Part shown: one piece after another, positions 19,633 to 27,840 of the stretch | Position numbering within the stretch: the stretch's first letter is position 1 | How the letters are laid out: each line of letters opens with the position of its first letter | NCBI GenBank assembly: GCA_012960115.1 | Contig: DUBX01000027.1 | Coordinates: 46,775-82,078 of the forward strand | Reading direction: 5' to 3' | DNA length: 35,304 nucleotides | Origin: Porticoccaceae bacterium | Lineage (GTDB): Bacteria > Pseudomonadota > Gammaproteobacteria > Pseudomonadales > Porticoccaceae | Notes under the pieces: generated by a model | What the model was told of the DNA's origin: nothing | The model's database searches: none | What the model saw: only the letters and a program-made list of their open reading frames with translations | Program-made: the position numbers and the translations under genes

Positions 19633-19673
19633 ACGCTTACATTATGGCATTGACAATGTCATAATGTAAGCGT
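19633..19673. repeat. 41-bp near-perfect palindrome
   Basis: Two 20-base arms (19633-19652 and 19654-19673) are complementary at 19 of 20 positions, the exception being G19647 against T19659, with a single central A at 19653. The outer arm reads ACGCTTACATTATG. No T run follows, so it is not a standard terminator. A TTGACA hexamer lies across the centre (19650-19655). It could be a protein-binding site, a stable RNA hairpin or a remnant of a small mobile element. Confidence 0.8.
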
Positions 19674-19771
19674 GATTTAATGTCTGCCTTGATAGGGGTA
19701 CTAAGCGGTCAATGTTACATTTCTATTGGAAATTGGTTTCGTGATAACATCGCCCGTCGCAATTCGCGTAC

Positions 19772-19829
19772 AAGATAGATCCAACTGGCCGAGGGTAAAT
19801 CCCTCTATGGCCGAACATGATTCTATCTT
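19772..19829 (+). promoter_or_regulatory. 58-nt hairpin upstream of the MaoC-like gene
   Basis: AAGATAGA (19772-19779) pairs with TCTATCTT (19822-19829). Inside it, GGCC (19787-19790) pairs with GGCC (19809-19812), and GAGGG (19791-19795) pairs with CCCTC (19801-19805) around a 5-base loop. The top stem is continuous on the left, with a 3-base bulge on the right. It ends 57 bases before the MaoC start, and a 13-bp palindrome (CATAGTAACTATG, 19836-19848) follows. It may be a 5' leader structure controlling the operon; no known riboswitch was recognised. Confidence 0.4.
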
Positions 19830-19886
19830 CGGCACCATAGTAACTATGCTGGGAGCTAGCATCTAGACGAGAAGAGGACAAAGACT

Positions 19887-20348
19887 ATGCCACAAATGAT
19901 TAAAAAAACAGAGATTGAACAGTACATTGGTCATGTTTGCGAACCGACACCATGGTTTGAGGTGACACAGGAGCAGGTAAATGAGTTCGCCGAGTGCACT
20001 CTTGATCGGCAGTTTATCCACATTGATCCGGTTGCCGCAGCTAATACGCCGTTTGGTGGCACGATCGCACATGGATTTCTGACCCTATCAATGCTGTCTT
20101 ATTTTTCAGAGAGTTATAATCTCCTGATTGAAGGTATCTACATGGGTGTTAACAAAGGGTTTGATAAGGTTCGCTTTGTTGCGCCAGTCCGTGTTGGTAG
20201 CAAAATTCGCTGCCATGCCACAGTCATTGATATCACTGAAAAGCGGCCCGGGCAGTTTGATTTTAAAGTTGAAGTATCTGTTGAGATTGAGGGCGGTGAT
20301 AAACCAGCGCTCGTTGCTGAATGGTTAAGTGTACAGATGGCCAACTAA
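19887..20348 (+). CDS. MaoC-like (R)-specific enoyl-CoA hydratase
   Basis: A single-hotdog MaoC-type protein of 153 residues. The hydratase-2 motif appears as DRQFIHIDPVAAANTPFGGTIAHGFLTLS (about 41-69), with the catalytic Asp/His region and the IAHG turn. It would add water to a 2-enoyl-CoA to give the (R)-3-hydroxyacyl-CoA. This fits the next gene, an SDR of the (3R)-hydroxyacyl-CoA dehydrogenase type, and the thiolase after it. GAGGA (19874-19878) precedes the ATG by eight bases. It opens a three-gene operon after a long structured leader region. As usual for single-domain forms it should act as a dimer. Confidence 0.87.
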   Translation: MPQMIKKTEIEQYIGHVCEPTPWFEVTQEQVNEFAECTLDRQFIHIDPVAAANTPFGGTIAHGFLTLSMLSYFSESYNLLIEGIYMGVNKGFDKVRFVAPVRVGSKIRCHATVIDITEKRPGQFDFKVEVSVEIEGGDKPALVAEWLSVQMAN

Positions 20349-20381
20349 GATTTTCTTTAAAAGAGTTCTATGGAGTAGAAG

Positions 20382-21293
20382 ATGAGTATTAATTTTGAAG
20401 GACGAGTAGCGATAGTGACCGGTGCTGGTAATGGTCTAGGTCGCTCTCACGCATTGGCCCTTGCTGATCGCGGAGCAAAAGTTGTGGTAAACGACTTGGG
20501 TGGGGCACGAGACGGCACAGGTGCCTCGTCAGATGCTGCCATGGAAGTGGTTAGTATGATTGAAGCCGCTGGCGGGGAAGCTTTTGCACATGGCGCCAAT
20601 GTTGCTAAGTTTGGCGAAGTACAGGATATGGTCAGCCAAGCAATGGCCAAATGGGGTAGGGTTGATATTCTTATTAACAACGCTGGTATTTTGCGTGATA
20701 AGTCATTTAGCAAAATGGACCTAGCGGACTTTCAGTTGGTGATGGATGTCCATCTTATGGGTTCGGTTAACTGTACAAAAGCAGTGTGGGAAATTATGCG
20801 CGAGCAGAATTATGGCCGTATTGTCATGACCACCTCTGCTAGCGGTATGTATGGTAATTTTGGCCAGACTAACTATGGCGCAGCAAAAATGGCGGTCCTT
20901 GGGTTTATGAATACCTTGGTATTGGAAGGAGGTAAAAATAACATCCATGTTAATGCCTTGGCACCTACTGCAGGTACGCGCATGACCGAAGACCTTTTGC
21001 CGACTGCGGTACTTGATCTTATGACGGCTGAATCCGTGTCTGCTGGCGCTTTGGTGTTGTGCGATGAAAGCGCTCCAACTAGGACCATCTTGTGTGCCGG
21101 TGCAGGTGGCTACGCCACCGCTAACATGTATGAAACCGATGGTATTTTTCTGCCTAAAGAGAGCCAAAACCCCGATGTAATCGTGTCTAAGTGGGGTGAG
21201 CTATCAGATACAGCGGAGCATAAAGCACTTGAGTCAGGCGGTAAGCAAACAGAAAAGTTTGTCACGAAGGCGATGGCTGCTCTTCAAGGCTAA
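20382..21293 (+). CDS. SDR family (3R)-hydroxyacyl-CoA dehydrogenase, HSD17B4-like
   Basis: Short-chain dehydrogenase of 303 residues. It has the NAD-binding TGAGNGLGRSHALA (about 13-26), VVNDLGGARDGTG as in the peroxisomal multifunctional enzyme type 2 (HSD17B4) dehydrogenase domain, NNAGILRDKSF, and the catalytic residues Ser152, Tyr165 and Lys169 (YGAAK). The extended C-terminus beyond a normal 250-residue SDR also fits that subfamily. It would oxidise (R)-3-hydroxyacyl-CoA, made by the MaoC-like protein, to 3-ketoacyl-CoA for the thiolase. GGAG lies ahead of ATG 20382, and the gap from the MaoC stop is 33 bases. HSD17B4-type enzymes often act on branched or steroid side-chain CoA esters (family knowledge). 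Confidence 0.88.
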   Translation: MSINFEGRVAIVTGAGNGLGRSHALALADRGAKVVVNDLGGARDGTGASSDAAMEVVSMIEAAGGEAFAHGANVAKFGEVQDMVSQAMAKWGRVDILINNAGILRDKSFSKMDLADFQLVMDVHLMGSVNCTKAVWEIMREQNYGRIVMTTSASGMYGNFGQTNYGAAKMAVLGFMNTLVLEGGKNNIHVNALAPTAGTRMTEDLLPTAVLDLMTAESVSAGALVLCDESAPTRTILCAGAGGYATANMYETDGIFLPKESQNPDVIVSKWGELSDTAEHKALESGGKQTEKFVTKAMAALQG

Positions 21294-21350
21294 TCTTCGA
21301 TTTATTGAAACCAGAAACATTTAATATAAATTTAAACTAAGGAAATCATT

Positions 21351-22532
21351 ATGAAAGAAGCAGTAATCGTTTCAGCAGCGCGCACCCCAATCGGTAGAGC
21401 ATTTCGCGGTGCATTTAACAATCTTCAGTCACCTTCTATGAGCTCACACGCTATCACTGCAGCAGTTGCTCGTGCTGGTGTTGACCCAGCAGAGATAGAT
21501 GATTGCATTATGGGTGCAGCGATGCAGCAGGGAACGCAAACAGGTAATCTTGGCCGTCAGGCGGCTATGGCGTCTGGCTTGCCTGTCTCCGTGTCTGGTA
21601 TGACCGTTGACCGTCAGTGCTCTTCTGGCCTAATGGCTATTTCTATCGGCGCGAACAACATAACTAACGATGGTTCGTCAGTTGTTATTGCGGGGGGTTG
21701 TGAGAGTATTAGCTTGATTCAAAACGAGCACTTTAATGCTCACCGTGTTGCTGACCCACTGGCGATAAAGCATGCTCCTCTGATTCACATGCCTATGCTG
21801 GACACCGCAGAAACGGTGGCTAAGCGTTACAATATTTCTCGAGAAGCTCAGGACGAGTATTCCGTTATTTCCCAGGCGCGCACAGCTGCTGCGCAGGAAG
21901 CTGGCGTGTATGCTGACGAAATTGTTCCTGTTACTGCTATTAAGCTGGTCACTAATCGTGAAACTGGTGAAGTGACTGAAGAAGAAGTGACTCTGGCTAA
22001 GGATGAGGGTAACCGTCCAGGAACAAATTTAGAAGGGTTAAGTGGACTTAAAACTGTTCGCGATGGTGGCACCATTACTGGTGGTAATGCGTCGCAGCTA
22101 TCTGACGGCGCTGCTGCTGTTGTTCTGATGGACGGCACATTGGCTTCTCAGCGTAACCTTGAGCCGCTTGGAGTGTATCGTGGTATGGCTGTTGCTGGTT
22201 GTGAGCCTGACGAGATGGGTATTGGTCCGGTTTTCGCTATTCCTAAATTGCTCAAGCGCAATGGTCTGACCATTGATGATATTGGTCTTTGGGAATTGAA
22301 CGAAGCTTTTGCGGTTCAGGTTATCTACTGTCGCGATAAGCTGGGCATTCCTATGGATCGTTTAAATGTTAATGGCGGCTCTATCTCTATCGGTCACCCA
22401 TTTGGTATGAGTGGCGCGCGTATGGTTATGCACGCGTTGATGGAAGGTAAGCGCCGCGGTGAGAAATATGTTGTCATCACGATGTGTGTTGGCGGCGGTA
22501 TGGGCGCTGCGGGACTTTTTGAAGTTCTTTAG
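21351..22532 (+). CDS. Thiolase (acetyl-CoA acyltransferase)
   Basis: Thiolase of 393 residues. The acyl-accepting Cys90 lies in VDRQCSSGL, His349 in GHPFGMSG and the proton-transferring Cys379 in CVGGGMGAA, so the complete catalytic triad is present. It would cleave a 3-ketoacyl-CoA with CoA to release acetyl-CoA or propionyl-CoA. It is the third gene of the MaoC, SDR and thiolase operon. The ATG follows an AAGGAA ribosome binding site. An intrinsic terminator begins 24 bases after its stop, so it closes the operon. Chain-length preference cannot be read from the sequence. Confidence 0.92.
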   Translation: MKEAVIVSAARTPIGRAFRGAFNNLQSPSMSSHAITAAVARAGVDPAEIDDCIMGAAMQQGTQTGNLGRQAAMASGLPVSVSGMTVDRQCSSGLMAISIGANNITNDGSSVVIAGGCESISLIQNEHFNAHRVADPLAIKHAPLIHMPMLDTAETVAKRYNISREAQDEYSVISQARTAAAQEAGVYADEIVPVTAIKLVTNRETGEVTEEEVTLAKDEGNRPGTNLEGLSGLKTVRDGGTITGGNASQLSDGAAAVVLMDGTLASQRNLEPLGVYRGMAVAGCEPDEMGIGPVFAIPKLLKRNGLTIDDIGLWELNEAFAVQVIYCRDKLGIPMDRLNVNGGSISIGHPFGMSGARMVMHALMEGKRRGEKYVVITMCVGGGMGAAGLFEVL

Positions 22533-22556
22533 TTGCTCCCTTGCATCAATTAAGAG

Positions 22557-22591
22557 CATCGTTCCGCTAATCGTGGGGCGATGTTTTTTTT
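22557..22591 (+). terminator. Rho-independent terminator after the thiolase
   Basis: CATCGTTCC (22557-22565) pairs with GGGGCGATG (22575-22583), a 9-bp stem with two G-T pairs and a 9-base loop, followed by eight T residues (22584-22591). Confidence 0.9.
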
Positions 22592-22656
22592 GTCTGGGAT
22601 CTCTACAGCGGGCGAATAAAATATTTCGAGAGTGGAGAGAAAGGAGGGTTTTAGGC

Positions 22657-22710
22657 ATGCAGAGTGATCGTTATTTGATCTATGATACGGCTGCGCCTCA
22701 ACGAAAATAG
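22657..22710 (+). CDS. Possible 17-residue small ORF
   Basis: ATG 22657 opens MQSDRYLIYDTAAPQRK, ending at TAG 22708-22710. A strong ribosome binding site, AAGGAGG at 22641-22647, lies nine bases upstream. It falls between the thiolase terminator and the alkyl sulfatase gene, so it could be a leader peptide or small protein of that transcript. There is no homology evidence, and it may be chance. Confidence 0.25.
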   Translation: MQSDRYLIYDTAAPQRK

Positions 22711-22767
22711 TCGCCGAAGAGCCTTAAAATCAATAACAGATACAAATAAATAGAAAGGAAGTTACTG

Positions 22768-24759
22768 GTGATAAAGTTAGGCCTAATATCTCAACAGTTA
22801 CGTTTTCTTGCATTGAATTGTGTTGTTTGTATGTTGCTTGGATGCGACTCTCAGATTACCCAATCTAATATGACGGAAACTGCCGCGAGTGACTTTACTC
22901 TTGCCCACAACCAACGTTTTGTCGATAACTTAGATTTAGGTCACCAGCAAGATTTTGACGATGCCACTCAAGGTTTGGTTGCCTATGCACCGAATGATGA
23001 GTTGGTTAGTGATTTAGGTTTTACACTCTGGAACCCGGCGAGCTATGATTTTATTCAAGGTGATGCACCCGACACGGTAAATCCAAGCCTCTGGCGTCAA
23101 GCCAAACTAAATAATATTCGTGGGCTGTTTAAAGTGGAAGAAGGTATTTACCAGCTACGTGGTTTTGACCTTGCCAATACAACTCTCATTAAAAGCGAGA
23201 GTGGCTGGATCGTGGTTGATCCGTTGACCAGTTTAGAAACGACAACTGCCGCGATGAAATTTGCCGAACAGCATTTGGGTAAAATAAACCTTACTGGAGT
23301 GATTTTTACTCACAGTCATGCCGACCACTTCGCTGGGGTATTGTCACTGACAACGTCAGATGGAGCCGCCAAGAAGGGCATTCCGATAATTGCTCCTGCT
23401 GGATTTATCCAAGAAGCCACTAGTGAAAATATTATTGCGGGTCCTGCAATGACTCGCCGTGGTAGCTATATGTTTGGTGGCTCTCTAGATCACTCCGTCA
23501 CTGGCCATGTGGATGCGGGTCTTGGGAAACAGGTGGTGTTTGGCAGTATTTCTATTATTCTTCCTAGCGTTAGCATTGATCAGCCCGTCGTTGCCTTGAA
23601 CGTGGACGGGATCGATTTTGAGTTTTACAACATGCCAGGTTCAGAGGCACCTGCAGAGCTAACGTTTTATTTGCCTAAGTGGAAAGCTTTTTGCGGAGCG
23701 GAGGTGCTTTCACATGTTATGCACAACGTGTTGACCCTGCGCGGAGCCAAGGTTCGTGATGCGCTGCAGTGGAGCGACTACATTGGGCAGTCGATCGATC
23801 GGTTAGATGATGTTGAGGTTTTCTTTAACAGCCATCACTGGCCAACATGGGGACATGATCGAATTATTGTCCAAATGCAGCAACAGCAGGATATGTATAA
23901 GTTCATTCATGATCAAACTTTGCGCTTAGCTAATCTAGGCTATACGCCTCGTGAGATCGCAGAGCAATTAGAATTGCCAGACAGTCTGGCTAAAAACTTC
24001 CATATTCGCGGTTACTACGGGACCTTAAGCCACAACAGTAAAGCGGTTTATCAGCACTATTTTGGCTGGTATGACGGCAATCCGGCCAACTTAAATCCAT
24101 TGCCGCCAGAGCAGTCGGCAATGCGCTACGTCGAGTTTATGGGGGGATCTGAGGTCATACTGCGGCGGGCTAATGATTATATGGCTAAAGGCGATTATCG
24201 CTGGGTGGGAGAGGTGCTCAATCACTTGGTGTTTGCAGAGCCTAATAATATAGCCGCCCGAGAGATGCTAGCTGAGGCCTATCGGCAAATGGCTTACCAA
24301 GCGGAGTCTGGCCCATGGCGCGATATCTACCTCTCCGGTGCAACGGAGCTCATATCAGGCAAAGTCAAAAAAGGGTACAGCAAAACAGGCTCCCAAGCAT
24401 TTTTGCAAGAAGTACCCTTGCTGCAGTTTATGAAGGCCCTGTCGGTTCAGCTGGATGCGGGTAAAGCAGAAGGCGAATCTCTAAAACTGAACGTGCTATT
24501 CACTGAGCGTAAACAAAATTTTGTACTCACAATAAGAAACTCAGTCATGTACTACCGCGAGGCTCCGATCGATGACACAGCAGATGTCACCATCAATACC
24601 ACTCAAAAGATGTTTGTGGGTATTTTAGTGGGCCAAGTTGGCATTAAAGATATGATTGCCTCGGACCATCTGTCGGTGAATGGCAGTATGCTAAAACTTT
24701 TGAAATTCTTCTCGCTATTAGGTGAGTCCAATGAAGACTTTCAAATTGTTTTTCCCTAA
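22768..24759 (+). CDS. Alkyl sulfatase-like metallo-beta-lactamase lipoprotein (SdsA1/BDS1 type)
   Basis: Zinc-dependent hydrolase of 663 residues. The metallo-beta-lactamase motif is THSHADHF with His182, His184, Asp186 and His187. Glu293, Glu312 (CGAEVLSH) and His357 (HHWPTWG) stand at the spacing of the SdsA1 metal and catalytic residues, and HNVLTLRGA is typical of alkyl sulfatases. The C-terminal 120 residues form the SCP2-like domain. The first 26 residues are a signal peptide with lipobox LLGC (Cys26), so the protein is probably membrane-anchored outside the cytoplasm. It would release sulfate from primary or secondary alkyl sulfates and yield an alcohol for oxidation. The start is GTG 22768, with AAAGGAAG at 22754-22760. 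Confidence 0.88.
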   Translation: MIKLGLISQQLRFLALNCVVCMLLGCDSQITQSNMTETAASDFTLAHNQRFVDNLDLGHQQDFDDATQGLVAYAPNDELVSDLGFTLWNPASYDFIQGDAPDTVNPSLWRQAKLNNIRGLFKVEEGIYQLRGFDLANTTLIKSESGWIVVDPLTSLETTTAAMKFAEQHLGKINLTGVIFTHSHADHFAGVLSLTTSDGAAKKGIPIIAPAGFIQEATSENIIAGPAMTRRGSYMFGGSLDHSVTGHVDAGLGKQVVFGSISIILPSVSIDQPVVALNVDGIDFEFYNMPGSEAPAELTFYLPKWKAFCGAEVLSHVMHNVLTLRGAKVRDALQWSDYIGQSIDRLDDVEVFFNSHHWPTWGHDRIIVQMQQQQDMYKFIHDQTLRLANLGYTPREIAEQLELPDSLAKNFHIRGYYGTLSHNSKAVYQHYFGWYDGNPANLNPLPPEQSAMRYVEFMGGSEVILRRANDYMAKGDYRWVGEVLNHLVFAEPNNIAAREMLAEAYRQMAYQAESGPWRDIYLSGATELISGKVKKGYSKTGSQAFLQEVPLLQFMKALSVQLDAGKAEGESLKLNVLFTERKQNFVLTIRNSVMYYREAPIDDTADVTINTTQKMFVGILVGQVGIKDMIASDHLSVNGSMLKLLKFFSLLGESNEDFQIVFP

Positions 24760-24818
24760 TAAAAGGTCTTATTAGTTAGGAGAGCCATAGTGGGATTAAT
24801 TAAAATCAGGGATTATTC

Positions 24819-25763
24819 ATGACCGACAGTAAGGCTATTGCTAGCATTAACACCCAAAGAGAAATGGTTACAGAGTTTGTCCAGTCTAATGGCATCCGGA
24901 TGGCCTACCAAGAATTTGGTGATGCTGATGCCCCGGTGGTACTGCTGGTTGCTGGGCTATATAACCAATTAATGCGCTGGCCGATGGAATTTTGCGACCT
25001 TTTGGTTGCTGAGGGTTTCCGGGTTATCCGGTTTGACAACCGCGATATTGGTCTGACCGATAAAATGGATGGTGCAGTGGCGCCTAGCTTGTTTCGGCTA
25101 GCCCTTAGCTCACTGCTTGGTATTCCCGTTAAAGTGCCCTATAGCTTGAATGATATGGCGGCCGATACGGTGGGGTTACTCGATGCTTTGGATATTAAAT
25201 CAGCGCACATTGTTGGCATGTCGATGGGTGGAATGATTAGCCAACTAGTGGCTGGACTCTATCCTGATCGAGTACTCTCTCTGACCTCGATTATGTCTAA
25301 AACGGGGGCGTTTGGTAAAGGCATGGCGTCGTTTGCCGTAGCTCGTCAGATGGTAAAACCCATACCAAGAGGAACATCTGCGCTAGACAACTCAGTCAAA
25401 ACTCGACAGATGTTTGGCAGCCCGGCTTATTTGGAATCTGATGACGATGTTGCTGTGGCGATTAAAGCGGAATTTAAGCGTTCAGATAATCCAGCGGGAT
25501 ACCTGCGCCAGATGGCAGCTATACGATCAGCGCCAAATAGAGACAAGTTGCTAAAATCGATTGCAGTACCTACCTTGATCATTCATGGAAACCAAGATCT
25601 GCTTGTCGATGTGAGTGGTGGAGTAGAGACTAAAAAGCAAATACCCCATGCCAAGCTAGTTCGTTTTGAAGGTATGGGGCATACGCTCCCTCAGCCACTC
25701 TTGGCAAAATTTGCTGACCTGATCAAACAAACGGCTGATTCGACACTAAATTCTGTATCTTAG
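24819..25763 (+). CDS. Alpha/beta hydrolase
   Basis: Alpha/beta hydrolase fold protein of 314 residues. Nucleophile Ser135 is in GMSMGGM, Asp260 in HGNQDLLV and His288 in GMGHTLP, a complete triad. The oxyanion region LVAGLYNQLMRWP and FDNRDIGLTDKMDG match a widespread esterase-like subfamily. It carries no signal peptide, so it is cytoplasmic. An AGGGA ribosome binding site lies six bases before the ATG. It follows the alkyl sulfatase by 59 bases and is probably co-transcribed, ending at a bidirectional terminator. Its substrate could be an ester or lactone in the same pathway. Confidence 0.83.
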   Translation: MTDSKAIASINTQREMVTEFVQSNGIRMAYQEFGDADAPVVLLVAGLYNQLMRWPMEFCDLLVAEGFRVIRFDNRDIGLTDKMDGAVAPSLFRLALSSLLGIPVKVPYSLNDMAADTVGLLDALDIKSAHIVGMSMGGMISQLVAGLYPDRVLSLTSIMSKTGAFGKGMASFAVARQMVKPIPRGTSALDNSVKTRQMFGSPAYLESDDDVAVAIKAEFKRSDNPAGYLRQMAAIRSAPNRDKLLKSIAVPTLIIHGNQDLLVDVSGGVETKKQIPHAKLVRFEGMGHTLPQPLLAKFADLIKQTADSTLNSVS

Positions 25764-25772
25764 GACGTTATG

Positions 25773-25797
25773 AAAACCCCCTTAATTGGGGGTTTTT
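25773..25797. terminator. Bidirectional rho-independent terminator
   Basis: AAAACCCCC (25773-25781) and GGGGGTTTT (25788-25796) form a 9-bp stem with a 6-base loop. T runs flank it on both strands. It separates the convergent alpha/beta hydrolase and MDR oxidoreductase genes. Confidence 0.92.
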
Positions 25798-25828
25798 GTG
25801 TCCGGATAAATAAGGGTGAGTAGGTAGA

Positions 25829-26842
25829 CTAGTCTTGATTAATAGAGATTGAGATTTTACCAAAGTGTTTGTTGTCAATCTGATGCTGGAAGGCTGCAGC
25901 CAATTCAGATAAATCAAAGGTATCGCTGATAATGGGTCTGATATTAGTAGAGTCTAAATAGCTGAGCATTGCCAGTTGCGATTGTTGGTTACCCATTGCA
26001 ATGCCGCTTAGACGGATTTGTTTCATGAAGATGCGAGGAAGAATAATTTCACTCACCGCTGGGCCACTTAAAACACCAATTAAAGCAATGTGACCGCCAA
26101 GCTTGACTGCACGAACGGATTCGCCAAATGTGCCCCCACCACCTACTTCGACCACATGGTCAACGCCTAATCCACCTGTTTTGGCTAGAACTGCTTTGCC
26201 CCATTGCGGCTCATCTTTATAGTTGATTACCTCGTCAGCACCCAAATTTTGCAGTCTTTTAAGTTTTTCATCGGAAGATGAGGTCGCTATGACTTTGGCT
26301 CCCATCGATTTGGCTAATTGCAGCGCAAAAATAGAGACGCCACCGGTACCCTGTACTAAGACAGTCTCGCCTGCTTGAAGGTTTCCTAGATCGACTAACG
26401 CTCGCCACGCTGTAAGACCGGCACAGGGTAGGGTAGCCGCTTCAGCCATTGTCCAACCCTTGGGTGTACGAGTAATGGATTTCTCGGAAATCGCCATATA
26501 TTCGGTTGAATAACCATCTTCATTGTCACCGATAAAGCTTAGTAGTTTATATTGCGGCGGCCCCTCTACCCAGTGTGGGTAACAGCAGCTCATTGCCGTA
26601 TCACCGACTTTCCATCGGGTCACCGCGTCACCCACAGCAACAATTTCTCCGGCACAGTCTGACAACAGAATGCGCCCATCGTCTGTCGGAATTTGACCTA
26701 AGGCGACCAGTAAATCATGATAATTTAGACTACTTGCAGCAACCTTAACAACAACTTGATCACTTTTTGGGGTTGGCTTTTCTACTTCGACCAATTTTAG
26801 GTTATTCAGTCCTCCTGGACTCGCAAGTGTGACTTGTCTCAT
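25829..26842 (-). CDS. Medium-chain dehydrogenase/reductase (zinc-type alcohol dehydrogenase/quinone oxidoreductase family)
   Basis: MDR-superfamily oxidoreductase of 337 residues. The catalytic GroES-like domain has SSLNYHDLLVALG and LLSDCAGEIVAVGDAVTRWKVGD. The Rossmann domain has VQGTGGVSIFALQLAKSMGAKV and ADEVINYKD. The Cys/His set of the structural zinc site is not seen, so it may be a quinone or enoyl reductase type rather than an alcohol dehydrogenase. It lies downstream of a TetR gene on the same strand with 177 bases between, so it has its own promoter region; TGAT-rich iterations occur at 26937-26967. Regulation by the neighbouring TetR is likely (inference). Confidence 0.85.
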   Translation of the reverse strand: MRQVTLASPGGLNNLKLVEVEKPTPKSDQVVVKVAASSLNYHDLLVALGQIPTDDGRILLSDCAGEIVAVGDAVTRWKVGDTAMSCCYPHWVEGPPQYKLLSFIGDNEDGYSTEYMAISEKSITRTPKGWTMAEAATLPCAGLTAWRALVDLGNLQAGETVLVQGTGGVSIFALQLAKSMGAKVIATSSSDEKLKRLQNLGADEVINYKDEPQWGKAVLAKTGGLGVDHVVEVGGGGTFGESVRAVKLGGHIALIGVLSGPAVSEIILPRIFMKQIRLSGIAMGNQQSQLAMLSYLDSTNIRPIISDTFDLSELAAAFQHQIDNKHFGKISISINQD

Positions 26843-27019
26843 AGGTTCTACTCTTATTTGATTCGTTATTGGTTTGTCAGCTGAAATTCTTACACTTTAT
26901 CGGTCTTGATACAAAGAATAAATCTATGTAATAAGACGATTGTTGATATTGATTGATTTTGATTAAGCTGCATAGAATCATTTAGCTGCTTATTAGGGTA
27001 AAGGTTTTAATAGAGCGCT

Positions 27020-27589
27020 TTAGTGTGGTGAGGGCCCTAATAACAGGTCTACGAGCATATTGCCATGAGTTTCTATGACAGTGTCCTCTAGGCACTTCAA
27101 TCCAAATAGCAAGTTGCACTCTGGTTCAAATGAAAAGATCGTGGCACAAGCACTGAGCATAATGTAATACCAATGAGCGAATTCTCTATCTGTAAGACTG
27201 AGAGCCTTGGAAACGTATCGTTTCATATATTCACTACCTAGTTTTATATGTCTTTGCACCAGATATTCAATGCGCCATGATCGTTGACGCGCTTCTTGTG
27301 CCATTAGCCGACTTATTTCAGGGTGTTGGGCTGAAGTGCGGACATGAAAACGGATGATCATCGCGATACCTTCTCGCTCTGACATGTCTGGCAGGACAGA
27401 AACTCGGGCTTTTTGCTGGTCTGCAACGAGATTAAAAATATTATCGGCGACGGCTTTCCAAAAGTCTTCTTTAGATCCAAAGTGATAAACCAGCATGCCA
27501 CGCTTGACGTCAGCTGCAATTTCTATGTCACGCACAGAGGTAGCATCAAAACCATTCTCAGAGAACAAAGGTGTTGCTGCAGCCACCAT
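27020..27589 (-). CDS. TetR/AcrR family transcriptional regulator
   Basis: TetR-type repressor of 189 residues from ATG 27589. The N-terminal helix-turn-helix is visible as ATPLFSENGFDATSVRDI followed by KRGMLVYHFGSKEDFWKAV. The C-terminal ligand domain is less conserved. The frame stays open upstream, and its codons read TELARAK immediately before the Met and KQKIQAR before that, as in a normal TetR N-terminus. No ATG, GTG or TTG is available there; only CTG 27634-27632 or ATT codons are. So the true start may be non-standard, or ATG 27589 is used and helix 1 is slightly short. It probably regulates itself and the MDR gene downstream (inference). Confidence 0.85.
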   Translation of the reverse strand: MVAAATPLFSENGFDATSVRDIEIAADVKRGMLVYHFGSKEDFWKAVADNIFNLVADQQKARVSVLPDMSEREGIAMIIRFHVRTSAQHPEISRLMAQEARQRSWRIEYLVQRHIKLGSEYMKRYVSKALSLTDREFAHWYYIMLSACATIFSFEPECNLLFGLKCLEDTVIETHGNMLVDLLLGPSPH

Positions 27590-27611
27590 TTTAGCTCGAG
27601 CTAATTCAGTC

Positions 27612-27639
27612 CTAGCTTGAATTTTTTGCTTCAGGCTAG
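27612..27639. promoter_or_regulatory. 28-bp palindrome, candidate TetR operator or leader hairpin
   Basis: Arms 27612-27621 (CTAGCTTGAA) and 27630-27639 (TTCAGGCTAG) are complementary over ten positions, one being a G-T pair, around an 8-base loop. It is 23-50 bases upstream of the ATG of the TetR gene. Its size fits TetR-type operators. In the minus-strand transcript it would form a hairpin containing the only CTG candidate start. Confidence 0.45.
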
Positions 27640-27771
27640 AAAAAATGACTTGAGTCTATGCAATAAGGCGCTGAAAGGAAGATGTGATGGTAGACATTCT
27701 ATCTTTTGTTTTATGCTAAAGCGAAATAAAAGCTGTTAGTTTAGTGCTGTAGGCTAGAAAAAATGACTTGA
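27633..27771. repeat. Direct repeat of a 21-bp element upstream of the TetR gene
   Basis: A 21-base sequence starting AGGCTAGAAAAAATGACTT is identical at 27633-27653 and 27751-27771, 118 bases apart. Similarity continues weakly for about 30 more bases (ATGC-ATAA-GC, then a purine-rich stretch), so this is a diverged duplication with a perfectly kept core. The first copy overlaps the palindrome at 27612-27639. It is probably a regulatory site. Confidence 0.75.
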
Positions 27772-27840
27772 ACAGATGCTATAAAGTCCTAGGAGGGAGG
27801 GGTGAAGATAGAGCTTCAATCTTTTTATACTAGAGGCTCT

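Noticed and set aside
27155-27170. CATAATGTAA inside the TetR gene as a further copy of the 41-bp palindrome arm
   Set aside because: The match is about ten bases, lies in coding sequence and has no opposing arm, so it is likely chance.
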